Shown here piece by piece: positions 60,687 to 64,000 of a stretch of DNA of 64,000 nucleotides. This stretch comes from an uncultured Candidatus Actinomarina sp. (lineage in GTDB: Bacteria > Actinomycetota > Acidimicrobiia > Actinomarinales > Actinomarinaceae), in NCBI GenBank assembly GCA_902604835.1, contig CACKZW010000005.1, forward strand, positions 1 through 64,000. The letters are read 5' to 3'. Made by a program: the position numbers and the translations under genes. The number at the start of each line of letters is the position of its first letter. Position 1 is the stretch's first letter. The notes beneath the pieces were generated by a model that searched no databases, was not told the DNA's origin, and worked only from the letters and a program-made list of their open reading frames with translations.

Positions 60687-61676
60687 ATGAAAAATACTAA
60701 GACTATTGCTTTAATAGCAATTGTATCTCTTATATTTACTGCCTGCGGTGGTGGTAGTGATGATTCTCAAACAGTAAGTGATGATTCTCAAACAACAAGT
60801 GAAACAACAATTGCAGCTTCAACAGAAGAATCCTCATTATCCGGTTCAATTCTAATCGATGGATCTTCAACAGTTTTTCCAGTAACTCAAGCTGTTGCTG
60901 AAGAATTCACAATTTTAAATCCAAATGTTGATATATCTGTTGGCGTATCTGGAACAGGTGGAGGCTTTAAAAAATTTTGTCCAGGTGAGACTTCTATCTC
61001 AAATGCTTCAAGACCAATCAAAGACAAAGAAAAAGATTTGTGTGCAGAGAATGGAACAGAATATCTTGAAATTCAAGTTGGTTTAGATGCCTTGGCAGTT
61101 GTAGTTCCGAAATCAAATGAGTGGTTAACATGTTTAACATTTGAAGAACTTGGCCTAATTTGGGGTGCAGATAATGCTGTCTCAAATTGGAATCAAGTAA
61201 GGTCTGATTTTCCAGATGAAGAGATAAATCTATTTGGTCCTGGTACAGACTCAGGTACATTTGATTATTTTAATGAAGAGATTACAGAAGAACTTGGTGG
61301 TAGCCGATCTGATTACACTGCATCTGAAGATGATAATGTTCTTGTAAATGGTGTATCTGGTTCCCCAGGAGGTCTTGGATACTTTGGTTTAGCTTATTTT
61401 TCTGAAAATGCAGACACCCTTAATGCTGTAGAAGTAGATGGAGGCGATGGATGTGTATCACCATTAGAAGCTTTAGATGGTGCAGATTATGGTTTAGCAA
61501 GACCACTATTTATCTATGTAGCAAAATCTGCAAAAGATATTCCTGCAGTAAAAGAATTCGTTGACTTTTATTTTGAAACAATGGATATTCTTGTACAAGC
61601 TGTTGGTTACATTAATATGCCTGCAGATAAAAAAGCTTTATCCCTTACTGCTTGGACAGCTTTTAGTGGAAGCTAA
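60687..61676 (+). CDS. pstS: Phosphate-binding lipoprotein PstS
   Basis: High-affinity periplasmic-side phosphate receptor. From ATG 60687 the product is 329 residues with a lipoprotein signal and lipobox IFTAC. The family segments [39 protein letters not shown] and [10 protein letters not shown] form the phosphate-binding cleft. The ATG has an AAAGGA site; an in-frame start at 60651 is rejected because it adds a polar extension before the signal peptide. A hairpin follows at 61696-61724. Confidence 0.94.
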   Translation: MKNTKTIALIAIVSLIFTACGGGSDDSQTVSDDSQTTSETTIAASTEESSLSGSILIDGSSTVFPVTQAVAEEFTILNPNVDISVGVSGTGGGFKKFCPGETSISNASRPIKDKEKDLCAENGTEYLEIQVGLDALAVVVPKSNEWLTCLTFEELGLIWGADNAVSNWNQVRSDFPDEEINLFGPGTDSGTFDYFNEEITEELGGSRSDYTASEDDNVLVNGVSGSPGGLGYFGLAYFSENADTLNAVEVDGGDGCVSPLEALDGADYGLARPLFIYVAKSAKDIPAVKEFVDFYFETMDILVQAVGYINMPADKKALSLTAWTAFSGS

Positions 61677-61695
61677 TTTAAATAAAAAACGTGAT

Positions 61696-61724
61696 TTTGT
61701 GAGGGCTTTAACAGCCCTCACAAA
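61696..61724 (+). terminator. Intercistronic hairpin between pstS and pstC
   Basis: A perfect 12 bp stem (TTTGTGAGGGCT with AGCCCTCACAAA) and a 5-nt loop. There is no T-run after it, so it is probably an mRNA-stabilising or partial-attenuation element that raises pstS over pstCAB. It is not a full intrinsic terminator. Confidence 0.75.
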
Positions 61725-61758
61725 CTAAAATACAAGTAATTCTAATGAAAGTATTTTT

Positions 61759-62676
61759 ATGGACTTACTGACTCAATTATCAAAAACCTCTACTAAACCA
61801 TTTGAAAAAATTGTAAGAGTTTTTATAACCATTGCTGCATTTGCGGCAATATTTATTTCAGTTGCAATAGTATTTACTTTATCAACTGAAGCAATAAATT
61901 TCTTTCAAGATCCAGAAGTTACTTTAAAAGAGTATTTTACAGCAACAAGATGGACTCCAACATTTCAAAACCCTGTGTATGGTGTTATTCCATTGATTTC
62001 GTCAACACTTTACATAGCATTTATAGCTTGTTTAATTTCATTTCCATTTGGCTTATTTTCCGCAATTTACTTATCTGAATTTGCCTCAAGGAGAACTAGA
62101 AAAGTAATTAAGCCTGTTCTTGAAGTACTAGCAGGAGTACCAACAGTTGTTTTTGGATATTTTGCACTAAATTGGATAACTCCAAATATTGTTCAGCGAT
62201 TTATACCTGGGACAGAGGTTTTTAATGCTATATCTGCAGGTATTGCTGTAGGAATAATGATTATTCCTACTATTGCCTCAATTTCAGACGATGCATTAAA
62301 TGCAGTCCCTAATTCTTTAAGATTTGGTTCAATGGCTTTAGGAGCAACTAAAAGAATTACGTCTTTAAAGATTATGTTTCCAGCAGCACTATCAGGAATC
62401 ATAGCATCATTTATACTTGGCTTTTCTCGTGCAATCGGGGAAACGATGATTGTAACTATTGCTGGTGGTCAGTACCCTGAATTAAATTTAGATCCAAGAA
62501 GTGCAATGTATACAATAACATCTTCAATTGTGAACGTATCTCTAGGCGATACTCCTCATGGAACAACAGCATACAATGCACTTTTTGCATTAGGAATTAC
62601 ATTATTTGTAATGACCTTTATTTTGAATATTTTTTCCGATTACATTGCCAGAAAGTACAGAAAAGAATATGAGTGA
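61759..62676 (+). CDS. pstC: Phosphate ABC transporter permease PstC
   Basis: The 305-residue membrane protein has about six helices and the permease segment GATKRITSLKIMFPAALSGI near residue 193, which contacts PstB. Further family features are LAGVPTVVFGYFAL and GFSRAIGETMIVTIAGG. It overlaps pstA by 8 nt. It lies 82 bp after pstS with the hairpin in between. Confidence 0.93.
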   Translation: MDLLTQLSKTSTKPFEKIVRVFITIAAFAAIFISVAIVFTLSTEAINFFQDPEVTLKEYFTATRWTPTFQNPVYGVIPLISSTLYIAFIACLISFPFGLFSAIYLSEFASRRTRKVIKPVLEVLAGVPTVVFGYFALNWITPNIVQRFIPGTEVFNAISAGIAVGIMIIPTIASISDDALNAVPNSLRFGSMALGATKRITSLKIMFPAALSGIIASFILGFSRAIGETMIVTIAGGQYPELNLDPRSAMYTITSSIVNVSLGDTPHGTTAYNALFALGITLFVMTFILNIFSDYIARKYRKEYE

Positions 62677-63589
62677 TTTAACAATAAATTCAGGAAGAAA
62701 ATCAGAAAAAGCTCTTAAGGAAAGTATTTTTTTATTTTTTCTATATTTTTGTGTCATAGTTGCAATAGTTACACTGATGACACTCATTTACGATGTACTT
62801 TCTAATGGATACAATCGTTTGTTTGGAGACTATGAGATTGGCCTTATTACAAAATTGCAAATCGATAATCCAGGAGACTTTTTGACGACTTTAGATTCAA
62901 GAGACCCTCTTAAAGCAGGTATTGGTCCTGCATTTGCCGGTACTATTTGGCTGATGGTAATTGTTGTTACTGCTACATTTCCACTAGGTGCTGGCGCAGC
63001 GATTTATTTGCAGGAATTTGCACCGAAAAATAAATTAACAAGGTTTTTAGAGCTAAATTTAACAAATTTAGCTGGGGTTCCTTCAGTAATTTATGGACTT
63101 TTAGGACTAGCGGTATTTGTGCGTTTAGCTGGATTTGGAAGGTCTGTACTTTCTGGAGGCCTAACATTGACATTGTTAATCCTTCCTGTTGTTATCGTAG
63201 CCTCTAGAGAGGCACTTAAAGCTGTCCCTGACACTATTAGGCAAGGAGCAATGGCATTAGGTGCTACTAAATTTCAGGCAGTATTTGGACAGGTTGTACC
63301 TTCAGCAATACCAGGCATGGTCACAGGAATGGTTCTGGGACTATCAAGGGCAATTGGGGAAACTGCACCACTTATATTTATGGGAGCTTTGACATATGTT
63401 AACTACTTTCCAGACAATCCTTTAAGTGGATTTACTGCTATTCCTATACAAGTTTATAACTGGATTAGTTATCCTCAGGCGGAATGGTTAAATACTTCCT
63501 CAGCAGGTATTATTCTTTTATTAGGACTTTTGCTAAGTATGAATACCTTAGCATTATTTATTAGAAACAGATTTGAAAAGGATTGGTAA
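62669..63589 (+). CDS. pstA: Phosphate ABC transporter permease PstA
   Basis: From ATG 62669 the product is 306 residues with about six helices. It has GAGAAIYLQEFAP, NLAGVPSVIYGLLGL, the permease loop ALGATKFQAVFGQVVPSAIPG and LSRAIGETAPLIF. The start overlaps pstC by 8 nt; an in-frame start at 62645 is rejected as a longer overlap. The following TTG begins pstB with no gap. Confidence 0.93.
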   Translation: MSDLTINSGRKSEKALKESIFLFFLYFCVIVAIVTLMTLIYDVLSNGYNRLFGDYEIGLITKLQIDNPGDFLTTLDSRDPLKAGIGPAFAGTIWLMVIVVTATFPLGAGAAIYLQEFAPKNKLTRFLELNLTNLAGVPSVIYGLLGLAVFVRLAGFGRSVLSGGLTLTLLILPVVIVASREALKAVPDTIRQGAMALGATKFQAVFGQVVPSAIPGMVTGMVLGLSRAIGETAPLIFMGALTYVNYFPDNPLSGFTAIPIQVYNWISYPQAEWLNTSSAGIILLLGLLLSMNTLALFIRNRFEKDW

Positions 63590-64000
63590 TTGGAGGAAGA
63601 AAACATTACTTCAGTAAATGAAAAACTTACTTCTTTTGATGGAGACAAAGTATTTAGCGCTAAAGATGTTTCTGTATCTTATGGTGATTTTGTCGCAATT
63701 AAAAATGTAAATATGGACATAACTAAAAATAAAATTACAGCTTTTATTGGACCTTCAGGTTGTGGAAAAAGTACATTGATTAGAACATTTAACAGGATGA
63801 ATGATCTTATATTGGGAGCAAAAGTTAATGGCACAATAACCTATCAGGGAGTAGATTTATACGACAAGATTGTTGACCCAGTTCAGGTCAGAAGAAGAAT
63901 AGGAATGGTTTTTCAAAAACCTAATCCGTTCCCTAAAACAATTAAAGAGAACATCACTTACGGACTGAAAGTAAATAATATGACTGACAACATAGACGAT
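63590..64000 (+). CDS. pstB: Phosphate ABC transporter ATP-binding protein PstB (5' part, cut by window edge)
   Basis: The TTG start directly follows the pstA stop. 137 codons are visible. Walker A is GPSGCGKST, and the Q-loop FQKPNPFP that is diagnostic of PstB is present. An N-terminal extension of about 20 residues precedes the ABC domain. The frame is open to the end of the window; PhoU or other Pho genes are not visible. Confidence 0.93.
   Translation, partial: MEEENITSVNEKLTSFDGDKVFSAKDVSVSYGDFVAIKNVNMDITKNKITAFIGPSGCGKSTLIRTFNRMNDLILGAKVNGTITYQGVDLYDKIVDPVQVRRRIGMVFQKPNPFPKTIKENITYGLKVNNMTDNIDD

Overview
The window is a gene-dense, strongly A+T-rich chromosomal segment with almost no intergenic space. 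Its gene content is actinobacterial. It has coenzyme F420 genes (cofD, cofE) and an F420/PPOX-type oxidoreductase, a WhiB-family iron-sulfur regulator, DUF3152 and DUF3107-like proteins, a mycoredoxin-like protein and a mycothiol-type PIG-L amidase. Two gene orders are also typical of the phylum: prfB-ftsE-ftsX-M23-smpB and rho-rpmE-prfA-prmC-tsaC-glyA-atp. Low GC, tiny spacers and overlapping genes suggest a streamlined, probably marine actinobacterium of the Candidatus Actinomarinales / Acidimicrobiia type. That placement is inference; no rRNA lies in the window.

Layout. 1-8.9 kb: cofE/cofD on the minus strand, then a DUF6788-like protein, a polytopic GT-C-like membrane protein, GtrA, a GT2 glycosyltransferase, phosphomannomutase, a phosphoglucose/phosphomannose isomerase and adenosylhomocysteinase. 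8.9-18.5 kb: secA, prfB (with a programmed +1 frameshift), ftsE, ftsX, an EnvC-like M23 protein, smpB, thioredoxin, a small membrane protein, mycoredoxin, hisN-like and serA-like. 18.6-29.9 kb: a mixed block with a DUF3152 zincin, an AhpD-like selenoprotein candidate, a PPOX protein, an orphan protein, tmRNA, lhgO, an ABC exporter, mscL, a lipoprotein zincin, rsmI, an AbrB-like regulator, tatD (frameshifted), rsmA and ispE. 29.9-36.6 kb: tRNA-Gln, glmU, prs, a DUF3107-like protein, whiB, a glycerophosphodiesterase, a YqeY-like protein, hom and thrC. 36.7-46.6 kb: a surface locus with a 2330-residue repeat protein fused to a sortase, a TetR regulator, a stalked polytopic membrane protein and a stalked zincin. 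46.7-60.6 kb: a long run from rho through the complete F1Fo ATP synthase to a PIG-L amidase. 60.7-64 kb: pstS, pstC, pstA and the start of pstB, cut by the window edge.

Three points stand out. (1) The giant surface protein carries in one polypeptide a secretion signal, about 13 two-cysteine beta-rich repeats, Thr- and Pro-rich stalks, an LAATG class E-like sorting signal with its membrane anchor, a cytoplasmic coiled coil, a second membrane segment and a complete sortase domain. The sortase and its substrate are therefore one molecule with compatible topology. (2) The gene at 19530-20093 has an in-frame TGA exactly at the second catalytic position of an AhpD CxxC motif, followed by a hairpin with a GGUC loop at bacterial SECIS spacing, so a selenocysteine enzyme is the best reading. 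(3) Recoding recurs: prfB keeps the RF2 autoregulatory +1 frameshift site, and tatD is split by one extra T in a T6 tract.

How the genes work together: the window combines translation termination and rescue (RF1, RF2, PrmC, SmpB, tmRNA), division-linked wall hydrolysis (FtsEX plus M23), protein export (SecA), energy conversion (ATP synthase), phosphate uptake (Pst), and thiol/selenol/F420 redox chemistry. Several secreted proteins share Thr-rich stalks, which suggests a common way of spacing domains away from the membrane or through the wall.
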